Assembly (NCBI RefSeq): GCF_030035675.1
Contig: NC_084482.1
Span: 219,565,943 to 219,629,942, forward strand
Direction of reading: 5' to 3'
DNA length: 64,000 nt
Origin: Rhineura floridana
Taxonomy: Eukaryota > Chordata > Lepidosauria > Squamata > Rhineuridae
The notes beneath the pieces are model-generated. The model was not told the origin of the DNA and did no database searches. It saw nothing but the letters and a program-made list of their open reading frames with translations. The position numbers and the translations under genes were made by a program. Below, piece by piece: positions 1 to 11,177 of the stretch. Position 1 is the first letter of the stretch, and every line of letters starts with the position of its first letter.

Positions 1-2960
1 TATAAAGATTGAAAAGACAGCTAAAACACAGCCCTGATGAACCCCAACATTTGCAGGGATAGCGTTGGAGAGATTACCGTTTGACCCACATCTGATCCGA
101 ATCATGGTGCTCTGGTAAAGGCAGCTAATAAGATAAAGAAGACGTTTATCTATCAATGTTTGTGATAGCTTAGCCCATAGTAATTCTCTTGGGACTGAAT
201 CAAAAGCTGTCTTAAGATCCATGAAAGCCGCATAAAGGCCCCTCCTTGAGAGGTTCATATATTTTTCTGCTAAGTATCATAGCACTAAGCAATGGTCAAT
301 AGTTGATCTGCTCCTGCGAAAACCTGTCTGTTCCCTCCCTAAAATGTTCTCCTCCTCAATCCAGGTCTGTAGTCTTGCATTTAAAAGACCAGCGTATAAC
401 TTACCTATCACTGAAAGAAGACTGATTGGCCTGTAATTTGAGGGATCACCCCGATCTTCTTTCTTATATATTGGGATGACCGCCGCTTCAAGCCAAGTGG
501 TAGGGAGCTTCTCCGTGAGATTTATCAAGGTGAAAAGATTTGCCAAGAGCGGGGCCCACCACTGGACATGGGCCTTTACTAGCTCCGGAAGGATTTTATC
601 TAGACCTGGCGCCCTACAAGGTTTTAAGGTCCTGATCAAGGAAACAACTTCTGATTGCTGCACAGGAGGCCAGATAGGTAAGGAGCTAAGGTCTTCAAAA
701 ATAAAAGCTTGGAGCTTATGAGCCCTACAGTTTGCAAATAGAGTTTTAAAATGATGCTCCCAAGTTGCAGGTGGAATGTTACACTGCGGGGAGGGAGAGG
801 AGGAGCCCAAAGCATCGGTAACCATTGACCAAAAAAGCTTCGAGTTATTATTTAAAGAGGCAGTGATTAAGCCTTGCCATCCCACCTGACTAAATTGCCT
901 GTTTCCCCCAATGATTAACTGTTTATACTTCCTTTTTGTGAGATAGTATTCTGGCAGGAGGGAATTCAGATTCTCGCGTCTATAAGTACCGTAGATTCTT
1001 CTTAGCAGGTTCTTAATTTCATGGTATTCCCTATCGAACCATTTAGGGCAGCGCTGTTTTGCCGAGCAGGAAGAAAAAGCCAGTGGGGTTAACACACTTT
1101 CCAGGGCCGAAGACAAAGAAGAGTAGTCACAAAGAGCAGCCGATATTGAATTAGCTGCAGATATGCTAGTTTTAAGCTTTAGACCATTTGAAGAACCAAG
1201 AAAAGTGGCTATCTTCACAAAGATCTGTTCGTTCCAATGGGGTCTCTTATAATTTACTTGAGATGGACTGGTCTTATATTGGGTGACATTTGTCGACTGA
1301 CCCACTCCCGTTATTGAGAGATTAAAAGTTAGTGGTAGATGATCACTTTCCATCCTGAAATTAACTGAAAAGTTAAGAGTCTGATATATTAGAGAGCGGG
1401 AAATCAAGAGATAGTCCACGACACTACTGCCGCAGTTAGAAATATAGGTGAATTCCGCTGGGGTATCAGCCTGGGAATGCCCATTGATAATTGTCAGATT
1501 TAAACGAGCTACCATCTGAATCAAACAAACTCCTGCGAAATTCACCTTTTGGTCTTTTGAGTATCTGTCATAATTTGGAATAACATTTTCAGTGTCCATT
1601 TCCTCCCAGAGTGGAGATGCCGCTAAAGATTTACTATCGGGACCAATCCTGGCATTAAGATCCCCCATTATAATAAGGGGAGCCTTAGGATGTTGTTTTT
1701 CTAGCTCCAAGATGTAGTTTTCCAATTTCCCCCATAATGAAGTCGCATCACTTTTCCGAAGAGAGGGGGGGGATGTATACATTTAATAGGAGGAGGGCAG
1801 TGGATCTAAATTCTACTAGTGCCGCAATAGCAAAGTTATCGCATGGGGGGAATTTTCTCATTTTAGAGCAGGAAATGGTAGATATCATAATTGCAAGCCC
1901 TGACTTGGATCTTCCTCTCCCTTTGGTAAATCAATTATCCTAAACCCATTAAAATCAATGTTTTTAGAGTACCAAGTTTCCTGGACACAGATCACATCGA
2001 AGGACCTTAGAAATTGAACCAGGCCCAGACAATTTTGTTTAGAAGCCCAGCCCACGATGTTCCATGACAGAAATTTGATCTGATCTAGTTTACTATCAGG
2101 GCCAGCACTGCTCCACCCTTTAGGATTAAATTTTACCGAAGGGCTGGCAACAGCTCGAGGGTCATAAGAGCGTGGGGAGTTATCATGATTCGTCCAGGAT
2201 TGTTGGAGACTTACAGTTTTAAACTTTTGTGGGAATTTACCCAAACCCACCCCCAATTGGTTATTAATCCAGCCCTCTTTGTTACAAGACCAAGTTGGTG
2301 ATTGTCAGTTAGAACATGATAGATCGACTTCTATTATTTCCAGACTGTCACCCATTTTCCTGAAGACACAGCAATTGTTAGACAATAAGCGAGGAGTAGG
2401 AGTTTGAATCGGAGAAATGAGTGGATTATCTTTAGAGTCTGATGAACCAAGCTCATGGGGTTCCAAATACTGGACAGCCAACCAATCTAGAGTTAGGGCA
2501 TATGATCTTGTTGATGAGGTCTTAATTTGTGTGTCTTTATCCTCTGCTGGATCCTGAACCAGGATAGGAAAGTTGGTTAAATGGTCTTCAGAAGTTTTTA
2601 ATACAATTACTTCAGGTGAAAGTACTAGATATTTCCCCACATTGGAATGATGGTTTGGTATGGTCATTGAGGATGAATTCCCCAGAATATTAAGATTAGG
2701 CATCATGGTATGGTCCTTATCGCCCTTTTGGGAGCACTGATTATCCTGTTTTTAACAGGAAGGTTCCGGTCGGGTTCTTTACTTGTATCTGGAGCTGGCA
2801 AAGAAAAATCAATCATGGTATGGTCCTTATCGCCCTTTTGGGAGCACTGATTATCCTGTTTTTAACAGGAAGGTTCCGGTCGGGTTCTTTACTTGTATCT
2901 GGAGCTGGCAAAGAAAAATCAATCAGATTCAGTTTGGTGTCATGCCTAAAGATGTTCAAA
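1..2960 (-). mobile_element. APE-type non-LTR retrotransposon (LINE), 3' part beyond the window edge
   Basis: Minus strand. 5' end near 2960 with a tandem repeat; then an ORF1-like frame (2305-2706, no recognised domain); the start of an apurinic endonuclease (1885-2256: KFLSWNIVGW, DVICVQETWYS); the rest of the endonuclease and the reverse transcriptase start (277-1782: IIMGDLNARIG, VVDYLLISRS, RAPGLDKILPELVKAH, NYRPISLLSVIGKLYAGLL, EQTGFRRSRSTIDHCLVL); RT continues to position 1 (FMDLKTAFDSVPRELLW, GVHQGC). A frameshift near 1920 and a TGA at 277-279 interrupt the second ORF, so the copy is inactive. The clade was not settled (Ingi/Vingi-like or another APE clade). Confidence 0.88.
2702..2925 (-). 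repeat. Two tandem 110-bp units at the 5' end of the LINE
   Basis: The segment at 2702-2811 is repeated at 2812-2921, and the match extends to about 2925; the two units look identical by eye. On the minus strand they lie immediately upstream of the first LINE ORF (Met at 2706), like promoter monomers known from some LINEs. Confidence 0.9.
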
Positions 2961-3660
2961 AGAATATCTAGCAAAGAAGCTAGTCATGACAAGATCTCAT
3001 TTTGCTCCTGCTTAGGAAGTACACCGAAGCTCTCAATAAGCAGAGCTTCTTCAGGAACCATCATCCCAAAGGCAAAGGCTTCCTTGCTTTGATGGGATAT
3101 AAATCAAAGTCGATGTTGATATTTTATATTATAGCCAGCATGGATTTTTCACATTCCACAATGTTAAACTGAAAATACCCCCATGCCATTCTGATGCTTT
3201 CCTTAAGCACATTTCAAAACAAAACCTTACAAAATTCTGAACTTAGAAACGCTTAAGAACCCTCTAAACTTTCATGGCGATACACAAAACAGTCAGAGAG
3301 AATCGAGAGTTCAAAGTGTGTGAGAGAAACACCCCTGTTGAACTTTTTTCTCTCAGAGTCCTCATAATTTGTTCATATTAATTAAAAATCAGCCATGTTC
3401 ACAGAGTATCTGTAATCCTATTACTGACCTTGCCCCATACTCAGACCTTCATCTTCTGCAGTTTATGTCCTGTCACATATCCTTGGCATATTAACTTTGC
3501 CAACCTATCATCTGCCAACCTTCAGTGGCTGCATAAGATGTATTTATTTATTTATTGTCAGTTTTCCTGTCCTAAAACTGCTGTCTGTCACTTTGTATGC
3601 CCAGCTGAAACCAGCGTTCCCAGAATATTCTGAAACCTCACACAGCATGAATTCATTTCT
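2961..3660. other. No recognised gene
   Basis: 2961-3110 may still belong to the 5' leader of the LINE. The remainder is AT-rich sequence with a short TTTA run near 3540. No open frame with family similarity was seen. Confidence 0.5.
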
Positions 3661-3663
3661 GTT

Positions 3664-3716
3664 CATTATTTCTTTATTTATTATTTGATTTATATCCTGC
3701 CCTTCCTCCCAGGAGC
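3664..3716 (-). mobile_element. Short LINE 3' tail fragment (L2-like)
   Basis: Carries the tail signature TTTATATCCTGCCCTTCCTC that recurs at 26205, 36408 and, inverted, at 4510, 6310 and 41980. Confidence 0.55.
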
Positions 3717-4044
3717 TGATGCAAGAAGCTGCAAGAGTAATTGCAGCCTCTCTCTGGATCCAGGGTCAGGCAGGGGGTCCCAGTCCTTGCAGCACTTACC
3801 AGGGACTTCAGCTGTCTCAAAAGACAGCAACTCAGGGGAGCAAGCAGCAGTCACTGAGATGCAAAGATACTGACTCCCAGGGCAGGTCTTGTTCAGTCCC
3901 CCTAGTGCGGCAGCTGCTTCTCACTTGATGTCATTAAGCCCAGATATGTCTGTTTTTTCCTGTTACTATCATACAACTGTGTTATACTTTTTTCTCTCTC
4001 TTAAACAACATGGAATGAAAAGTGGAGTGAGGGGGAAGCTGCTG
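3717..4044. other. No recognised gene
   Basis: Unassigned sequence between two LINE tails. No V2R or transposase similarity was seen. Confidence 0.5.
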
Positions 4045-4560
4045 CAAAATGGGCTCATTCCAGCATTAATACAGGATACCTGAAAGACCGTCTTACCACT
4101 TATATACCCAGCCGATCACTACGCTCTGCAGGTAAGGGCTTTCTGTAGATACCATCTTATCAAGAGGTTCGTTCTGTACAATATAGGAAATGGACCTTTA
4201 GTGTGGCGGCACCTATCCTGTGGAATTTCCTCCCTTTGAATATTAGGCAGGCGCCATCTCTGCTATCTTTTCGGCGCCTTTAGAAGACTTTCATCTTCCA
4301 ACAAGCCTTTTAAGTTGAGACCTATCCCAGTCTGCTTCTGTGTTAGAATTGCTTGTTAATATGTCTTTTAATATCTTTAACTCTTTTTTTAAAAAAGATG
4401 TATTTAAAGGTTTTTTTAATGTTTTTAACATTGTTTTGTTTTAATTGTATTTTAAGGTCTTTTCATGATGTTTTAAAGTGTTTTTAATGTTTCTGTTTGC
4501 TGCCCTGGGCTCCTGCTGGAAGGAAGGGCGGGGTATAAATAAATGACACACACCCCGCCG
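4045..4560 (+). mobile_element. LINE 3' end (L2-like), truncated
   Basis: The start encodes the C-terminus of an L2-type ORF (YLKDRLTTYIPSRSLRSA, FSVAAPILWNFLPLNIRQAP, SLLSFRR). It then has a T-rich 3' UTR and the tail GCCCTGGGCTCCTGCTGGAA, GGGCGGGGTATAAATAAATG. Confidence 0.75.
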
Positions 4561-4901
4561 CCCCAATAGCCGTCTTAATGTGGTAGTTCCTCCTGAATGG
4601 CAATAGGAATTGATGGGATTTCTAACTAAAGGGATGTCCCAGAAGCAAATAAAGTGGCAGGATCTTAAGATCTTATATACATTTATACTCCCCTGACAAA
4701 CTGGCTGAGCAAGATATTAATGATTACTTAGTAGCAGTAGGTATGAGTCTCCCTTTCTGGCTAGCAGAAGGAGTACATGGACTGTCCTGTTACTGAACTT
4801 GAAAAAAAGTATTCAAGAAGCCACTGAATCTTCAAAAACGTTTTGACTTCATCTGTTGATTCTTCTAATTAGGTGAGGGGAGGAGTCAAGGCAGGCACAG
4901 C
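4561..4901. other. Flank of the orphan V2R exon
   Basis: No gene seen. The last 50 bases resemble the 5' leader of gene A exon 1. Confidence 0.5.
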
Positions 4902-5159
4902 ATGGTGATGCAACTTCTGTTTCCGCTGCTGCTGCTGCTGCTGCTGCCGCCGCCGCTGCTGCCGCTGCTGCTGCCGCCGCCGCCTTATGGAGACTGAGAT
5001 GCTGAAGGCAAAATGCCTCTTGACTCTGGAAATGGATCTGATAGATGAACTCAATTATTTCAGGCCAGGAGACCACCTCATTAGTGGGGTCATCTCTCCC
5101 ACACATGCTGTGTTCTATCCATATGTCTTCAACCAGCCTCCCTTTACCAGCATTCTCGA
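4902..5159 (+). pseudogene. Orphan V2R exon 1 on the plus strand, frame-broken
   Basis: From an ATG at 4902 the frame gives MVMQLLFPL followed by a long Leu/Pro run from CTG and CCG triplets, then YGD and a stop. In another frame the normal V2R exon continues: [41 protein letters not shown], ending in phase 2 at a good donor (GA|GTAAGTC), as in genes A and B. Compared with gene A ([11 protein letters not shown]), about two bases seem missing after YGD. The 5' flank (TTCTTCTAATTAGGTGAGG) matches the region just upstream of gene A exon 1. No exon 2-6 was found downstream on this strand. It is most likely a dead fragment in opposite orientation to the array; a repeat-length or assembly error cannot be excluded. 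Confidence 0.85.
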
Positions 5160-5489
5160 GTAAGTCATTTTATGGGGGTGGGAGTTACTGCTGCTTCATT
5201 TGCTACCAATTGCATGAACTCCAGTTATGCCCGGTGACCAGGCTGTCTCCTGCTCCTACTAAACCCCTGTCCTGCTTTGCCTTTGGGAAGATACTTTTCC
5301 CCCAGTAGATTTCCCCATCACCTTTTCTTTTGAGAAAGTTTGCTGCACAAGAGCTCAACATCCACTTTACTTGTGCAGTTGGGGGCAAATGAATCAGCAG
5401 CAAAATGATCAGCCAGGGAGAACAGCAAGAGGGGAGGGGGGGCAGAGAGCCTTGGTGTGTGTTTTTTTGCATGTATTTTGAATTAGTAG
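5160..5489. other. No recognised gene (former V2R intron 1 start)
   Basis: Begins with a GTAAGTC donor; otherwise unassigned. Exon 2 was not found downstream. Confidence 0.45.
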
Positions 5490-5625
5490 AGATCATAGAA
5501 TAGTAGAGTTGGCAGGGGCCTATAAGGCCGTCAAGTCCAACCCCCTGGTCAATGCAGGCATCCAAACAAAAGCATTCCCGACAGATCGCTGTCCAGCTAA
5601 CTCTTGAAGGCCTCCAGTGTTGGAG
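5490..5625 (-). mobile_element. CR1 LINE 3' end
   Basis: Reverse complement of the CR1 tail: ATCATAGAATAGTAGAGTTG, then AAGTCCAACCCCCTG and the ATGCAGGCATCC region. Confidence 0.85.
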
Positions 5626-5689
5626 AGCCCACTACCTGTGCAGCTCTGTGTGCATGTGCTTGCATGTATACCCCTGCTATGACTTCTCC

Positions 5690-5792
5690 AGATGTTGTTG
5701 AACTACAACTCCCATCAGCCCCAGCCAACTTAGTCAGTGATGAGGGATGATGGGATTTCTGGTCCAATAACATCTGGGGACCCAAGGATGAG
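5690..5792. mobile_element. Fold-back DNA-transposon remnant
   Basis: Contains CCAGATGTTGTTGAACTACA and CTCCCATCAGCCCCAGCC and, at the other end, an imperfect inverse (GTCCAATAACATCTGG). Related hAT-like fold-backs recur through the window. Confidence 0.6.
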
Positions 5793-5848
5793 GACTTCTG
5801 GGACAGATCACATCGGAGGACAAAGTGGCTAGGAAAGTGGAATGTGAA

Positions 5849-5964
5849 CAGAGCTTGGAAAAGTTACTTTTTTAAACTACAACTCCCATCAGCCCCAACT
5901 AGCATGGCCACTGGGTTGGGCTGATGGGAGTTGTACTTCAAAAAAGTAACGTTTCCAAACTCTG
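5849..5964. mobile_element. 116-bp palindromic hAT-type MITE with 8-bp target duplication
   Basis: Starts CAGAGCTTGGAAAAGTTAC and ends with its inverse. Flanks are AATGTGAA (5841-5848) and AATGTGAA (5965-5972), a perfect 8-bp duplication, the hAT signature. Copies of the same length lie at 39746 and 61902. Confidence 0.9.
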
Positions 5965-6269
5965 AATGTGAAGAACACTGAATTTTGGGAAAGGGGAAAG
6001 TCATGGGAACTGGTGCTAGGAAACAGTTGTTGGGAGGTTAAAGAGCTAAGCTGGGGGGGAGGGAAGTGGCACTGCTTTCTTATTGGGGGGAAAACGGGGG
6101 GGAGAAAATGTTGATGGAAAGCTGATGGAAAGTTGATGGAGGAAAAGAGCAGGGAGTGTCCAAACAGCATCTTAGCTGAGAGATTGGATGCCCGTCCTCA
6201 GGCAGAAATGCAGTTGGGGCAGGTGGCTATTATTTTATTTATGACATTTGGGTGACACCCTATTAATAC

Positions 6270-6358
6270 AGTGATGTTTTAAAGTGTTTTAGCACTTTAT
6301 TTGCAGCCCTGGGCTCCTGCTGGGAGGAAGGGCGGGATACAAATTAAATAATATAATA
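6270..6358 (+). mobile_element. LINE 3' tail fragment (L2-like)
   Basis: Has TTTTAAAGTG, GCCCTGGGCTCCTGCTGGGA and GGGCGGGATACAAAT. Confidence 0.65.
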
Positions 6359-6414
6359 CAAAGTTCTCCAGAGAGCTTACTATAAATAAGAAAAAAACTA
6401 TTAAAATAGTATTA

Positions 6415-6545
6415 TTATGGACTGCCTTCAAGTCGATTCTGACTGGGTTTTCATGGCAAGCAGTATTCAGAGGTGGTTGACCATTGCCTCCCTCCCTTAT
6501 GTGCACCCCAATTTCTGAGTGGTGAGTGACTTCAGGGATGCCAGC
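6415..6545 (-). mobile_element. SINE body/tail fragment
   Basis: GACTGCCTTCAAGTCGATTC, then GGTTTTCATGGCAAGCAGTA and GACCATTGCCTCCC, the inverse of the body of the 5S-derived SINE at 10016. A similar piece lies at 62905. Confidence 0.6.
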
Positions 6546-6885
6546 ATTTACCTTTGGTTAAGTTTCCTTGGAATGCATGTTAATGGAAATGGTAGTATCT
6601 TTGTGATATGTACAGGCTGAGCCTAAGATGAACGGACTCACAGTTCACTTGCTCCCCTATTAGGTTTCCAGGTACCACCCTCAGCAAACTTGGCTTTCAG
6701 TGTAGAGAGTAAATCAAGCCTTTGTGTCTTTCAGCTCCAGAGGAGACGAGGCCCAAGTAGCCCTTGGGCTATTGTTCTAGGATGACCGTGGCATCCAGCC
6801 AGACAAGGGGGGGGGGAGACCTACGCCCTTCTTCTAAAGGCACAACTAACTAGTGGTTTCTATGGCAACACATCTGCAGCTCAGT
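6546..6885. other. No recognised gene
   Basis: Unassigned sequence with a short G-run near 6808. Confidence 0.5.
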
Positions 6886-7065
6886 GGCAGAGCATCTGCC
6901 TTGCGTGCAGAAGGTCCCAGGTTCAACCCCCAATGGCATCTTCAGGTAGGGCAAGGAGAGATTCCCTGTCTGAAACCCTGGAGAGCAGCTGCCGGTCAGT
7001 GTAGACAATACTGAGCTAGATGGACCCCAATGGCCTGACTCAGCGTGAGGAGGCGGCTTCCTTCG
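6886..7065 (+). mobile_element. tRNA-derived SINE
   Basis: The head resembles a tRNA with an A-box (GCTCAGTGGCAGAGCATC) and a B-box (AGGTTCAACCCC), followed by a body ending TGAGCTAGATGGACC and CCTGACTCAGCGTGAGG. It does not fold as a full tRNA gene. Confidence 0.8.
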
Positions 7066-7261
7066 TTCCTACTTGACCAATTCTTTAGACATGTTAAAAG
7101 GATGGCTTTTAACATCCTGACTTAACAAAAAGACTGGTTTGACCAATTCAGCACTCTTCTACCACAGACTTCCCATCTTACAGACATAAACCAACAGGCT
7201 TGGAAGGACCCAAATACATCATCCAAACCAGCCTCCTAATCCTATGACACTACAAAGTAAA

Positions 7262-7865
7262 AATATTGTTGTTATGTGCCTCCAAGTCAATTACAACTTA
7301 TGGTGACCCTATGACTCAGTGACCTCCAATAGCATCTGTCGTGAACCACCCTGCTCAGATCTTGTAAGTCCACGTCTGTGGCTTCCTTTATGGAATCAAT
7401 CCATCTCTTGTTTGGCCTTCCTCTTTTTCTACTCCCTTCTGTTTTCCCCAGCATTGTTGTCTTTTCTAGTGAATCCTGTCAGCTCATTATGTGTTCAAAG
7501 TATAATAACCTCAGCTTCAACATTTTAGCTTCTAATGGTAGTTCTGGTTTAATTTGTTCTAACATGCAATTATTTGTCTTTTTCACGATCCATGGTATGC
7601 GCAAAGCTCTTCTCCAGCACCACATTTCAAATGAGTTGATTTTTCTCTTATCTGCTTTTTTCACTGTCCAACTTTCACATCCATACATAGAGATTGGGAA
7701 TATCATGGTCTGAATGATCCTGACTTTGGTGTTCAGTGATACATCTTTGCATTTGAGGACCTTTTCTAGTTCTCTCACAGCTGCCCTCCCCAGTCCTACC
7801 CTTCTTCTGATTTCTTGACTATTGTCTCCATTTTGGTTAATGACTCTGCCAAGATATTGATAATC
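7262..7865 (-). mobile_element. RTE/BovB-type LINE 3' fragment
   Basis: Minus-strand frame 7479-7778 encodes the RTE C-terminus: [50 protein letters not shown]. The 3' tail is at 7262-7370 (GTTATGTGCCTCCAAGTCAA in plus reading). Confidence 0.88.
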
Positions 7866-8690
7866 CTTAAAATTAGAAATATAGAATGATTAAGATGGGG
7901 GGAAAGGAACTACAGAAATATCGGTTTGATGGCTCCGGCAGAGTGGTCCAGCTGTGCTCCTTTTGCTAAGGAATGCTGTCTTCATGAAAGGGCTCTTGTG
8001 AAAGGAGAATGAGGACTTACCCCACACAGAGAGAGATGCTGTCATCAGGGTTTTTGAAAGAAAGCTGCAAGTTTACATTTTGGAGGAAATTTTGAGGAAA
8101 TTGTCAGGGAGCTGTAGGATTAAACTCAGCCTGGATATATGTAAATAAACCATATATCACGAAAATGTCAGAAAACTCCAGTAACCTGTTCTAGCATATG
8201 CAGCCTAAAGTGTTTTCACGTATTTCAAATCTAATCAAGAGGACCAAAATCTCAGAAGAGATGCAGGCGCATCAAGAGCACTCAAATGAAGTCATCTCAA
8301 CTCTCTCTTCTATCTAATTCACACAAAAGTGTGTGTGTGTGTGTTCAACTTACCTCCCGCCTAATTTAGAGACTGAGTGCTCCATTTGAAGGTATCCCCC
8401 ACAATCTAACTAAATCACACAGATAACAGCAAATGCTCTTTATCCTTCAATAAAGCTTTTGATCCTTTTATGTGCTATTTGTCAAAGACCCCCCCCATCT
8501 TTGCTTCTGGGTTCCACCCCCAACCCCCCATGGGCAATTGTTCCCAGGCAGACACTACCCGTGCCTCTCCTTACCAAGGCTGAGTTATAGTCAACAACAA
8601 CCCTGTAAGGTAGGTAGACTGCCACCACCCCTTAAGAGCAAGAGCTGTTATTGCACTCCTTGCCCTGGATCCTTTAGCCAAACCTAAAAT
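7866..8690. other. No recognised gene
   Basis: Unassigned; contains a short GT run (8329-8343) and a C-run (8490). Confidence 0.5.
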
Positions 8691-9714
8691 AATACTCAGT
8701 AGTCAGTAGCGTGGTAGTCAAGGAACTGGATTCAGAGCCAAAGTCCAAAGTAGCACACACCAAGTAATATGAGATAATTTATTAAATATATAAAAGTGCA
8801 TATAAAAAGAGCAGCATACAAATCCTTTTAAGCCCAAACACCCTTATCAGGGCTAGGCAGAGTCAACACTTATAAAACACAGTGAGAGGTTCACATAGAC
8901 AAAACATAAGAAAACTTACTAACCTAAGCTAATACTCACTTTAGAAAGTATAAGAACCTGGTATCTTTTGGTTCTGTATACCAGAAAACATCCCATAGGT
9001 GAATCAAGATGGAAAAGGACAGGAACAGCTAACTGAACCTTTCTTTTTATGGGGTTCTGCCTGCCAACAGCAAGAGGGCCAATTAGCCAATCCTGACACC
9101 TCTTGATGGCGGAATAAGTTCATAGCAAGGGCAGGACTACTAATTTATGACAACTCAGGCCTCCTGACCTTGGTACCAGGCAGATGGATAAGGTTCAGCT
9201 GCCTCCCTTTAGAATAACAGCTGACTGGTATAAGACACCCTAATTTTTCTCAGCACAGAGCATTCCAGGAACCTATGCAAAATATCCCCCATAATTCTTT
9301 CTGGTTGAACCATTTTCCTTTGGTCACCCGTAGATCAACTTTAGCTATTCTTGACAGTATTGTTCTTTGCAACGTGGAGCATGCCCTTCCATAACTAGAA
9401 TGATCATCTGCCTTAGGTTTTTTTGTTTTCTAAAGGATAATTGCTACTGATTCACAAACAATGCTTCCCCATATGCACACATTATTGAGAATTGGTTGTT
9501 GAACTTGTGGCTTTTAGCCCTGGATCAGTGTTAGCATAACTAAAACATGTTGAGCTACACAAAAGAAATAACATCCTAACCTTGAGGCCTTACAGCATCT
9601 TCTAAACCACCCCCAAGTCATTTTAAACATTATTTTATTTTTAGCAAAGCCCATCTAGTCATTCTCATCTGAGATAAATATGTGTTATACCACCTTTTAA
9701 AAGGAACTCAGTTG
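8691..9714. other. Unassigned 1-kb block, possibly an old repeat
   Basis: No coding similarity. Composition and a run such as AATTTATTAAATATATAAAAG could be an LTR or a non-autonomous element, but no ends were found. Confidence 0.3.
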
Positions 9715-9880
9715 CTGAGCTCCAAAGTGTTTCAGAGGAAAGTGATTCAAAGCAGGTGAAGCAGTGATGAGGCTCCTCATTGCACATCAGAAATACAAAT
9801 GTAGAGCAAGTGGCTCTTACTTGTCTAACAGATTGGGAGGGGGTATTTGAAAGATGGCAAAGAAACTGAAGCCCTTTGTA

Positions 9881-10776
9881 AGATGGGGGATACTTGGCTC
9901 AGCAATACCACATGTGAGAAGGATCTTGGGATTGTTGCTGATCAGAAATTGACTATGAGCCAACAGTGAGATGTGGCTGCAAAAAAGGCAAATCCTATAT
10001 TAGGCTGCATTCCCTGAACACGTTCAATCTCACCTGATCTCGGAAGCTAAGCAGGGTCAGGCCTGGTTAGTAGTTGGTGGGGAGACCACCTGGGAATACC
10101 GGGTGCCATAGGCTTAGAGGAAGGCAATGGTAAACCACCTCTGAATACCTCTTACCGTGAAAACCCGATGAATATATCCAAAAAAAGATTCATAGGGTCG
10201 CCATAAGTCATAATCGACTTGAAGGATATAATAAAATCAAACAGTAGTATAGTTTCCAAATCATGTGAAGTATTAATTCCCCTCTATTTGGTACTGGGCA
10301 CTGCACTTCAAAAAGGATGCAGACAAACTGGAACAAGTTCAGAGGAGGGCAATGGGGATGATCAGGGGACTGGAAACAAAGCCCTTTGAGGAGAGACTGA
10401 AAGAACTGGGCATGTTTAGCCTGGAGAAGAGAAGACTGAGGGGAGATATCATAGCACTCTTCAAGTACACGAAAGGCTGCCACACAGAGGAGGGCCAGGA
10501 TCTCTTCTCAATCTTTCCAGAGTGCAGGATACAAAATAATAGGCTCAAGTTGCAGGAAGGCAGATTTTGACTGGACATCAGGAAAAACTTCCTGTTAGAG
10601 CCATACGACAATGGAACCAATGACCTAGAGAGGTAGTGGGCTCTTCAGCACTGGAGGCATTCAAGAGGCAGCTGGACAGCCATCTGTCGGGAATGCTTTG
10701 ATTTGGATTCCTGCATTGAGCAGGGGGTTGGACTTGATGGCCTTATAGGCCCCTTCCAACTCTACTATTCTATGAT
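9881..10776 (+). mobile_element. CR1 LINE 3' fragment, interrupted by a 5S-derived SINE
   Basis: The first part (9881-10013) encodes the CR1 region ending KANPILGCI. After the SINE it resumes at about 10240 (SSIVSKSCEVLIPLYLVLG), followed by [38 protein letters not shown], and the tail CTTCCAACTCTACTATTCTA. No full ORF remains. Confidence 0.88.
10014..10239 (+). mobile_element. 5S rRNA-derived SINE
   Basis: 10020-10115 closely follows vertebrate 5S rRNA (CTGATCTCGGAAGCTAAGCA, GGGTCAGGCCTGGTTAGTA, GAGACCACCTGGGAATACCG), including the A-box and C-box promoter region. It is followed by a SINE body (GAAGGCAATGGTAAACCACC, GGGTCGCCATAAGTCATAAT). The tail and position inside a CR1 show it is a retroposon, not a 5S gene. 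Confidence 0.9.
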
Positions 10777-11177
10777 TGTATGAGTTCAGTCACAACAGAA
10801 AAACAAGAAAGCTGTCTAGCCTAGCCTATACTTACACACTGGTAGACAGTTGCACAGCTCCCCTCTCCTCAGAGAGAGGAACAGTCAGGATAGCTGATGC
10901 AAAATGGAACCTCAGCAGGCAACATCAAGTAGGCATGATGCGACCCAGGAGAGGAACGAAAGCTAAGGTTTGAGCCCCATACTTAGGGCAGACTCCCCAG
11001 CAACAGGCCAGATCCAATTAACCAATCAGGAAACTTGTTCATGGATTAAGGGCCCATCAATCACCGGCCAAATGGAACATCCTCCCTAAAACTATAACTA
11101 TAACATATTTTGAATCAGAATTCAAACATATCCAATCAACAAATCATACCACGCGGGCAGGTGAGGAACTGAACTAT
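10777..11177. other. No recognised gene
   Basis: Unassigned 400 bp between two CR1 copies, absent from the gene B flank. Confidence 0.4.

Noticed and set aside
4849-5106. Poly-alanine or poly-arginine frames on the minus strand
   Set aside because: Produced by the CTG/CCG triplet tract of the plus-strand V2R exon 1.
6886-6955. Functional tRNA gene
   Set aside because: A and B boxes are present but no complete cloverleaf can be drawn, and a SINE body follows.
8691-9714. Solo LTR
   Set aside because: Composition is suggestive but no TG..CA ends or duplicated flanks could be found.
10020-10115. Functional 5S rRNA gene
   Set aside because: Diverged at several positions, lacks flanking gene structure, is joined to a SINE body and sits within a CR1.
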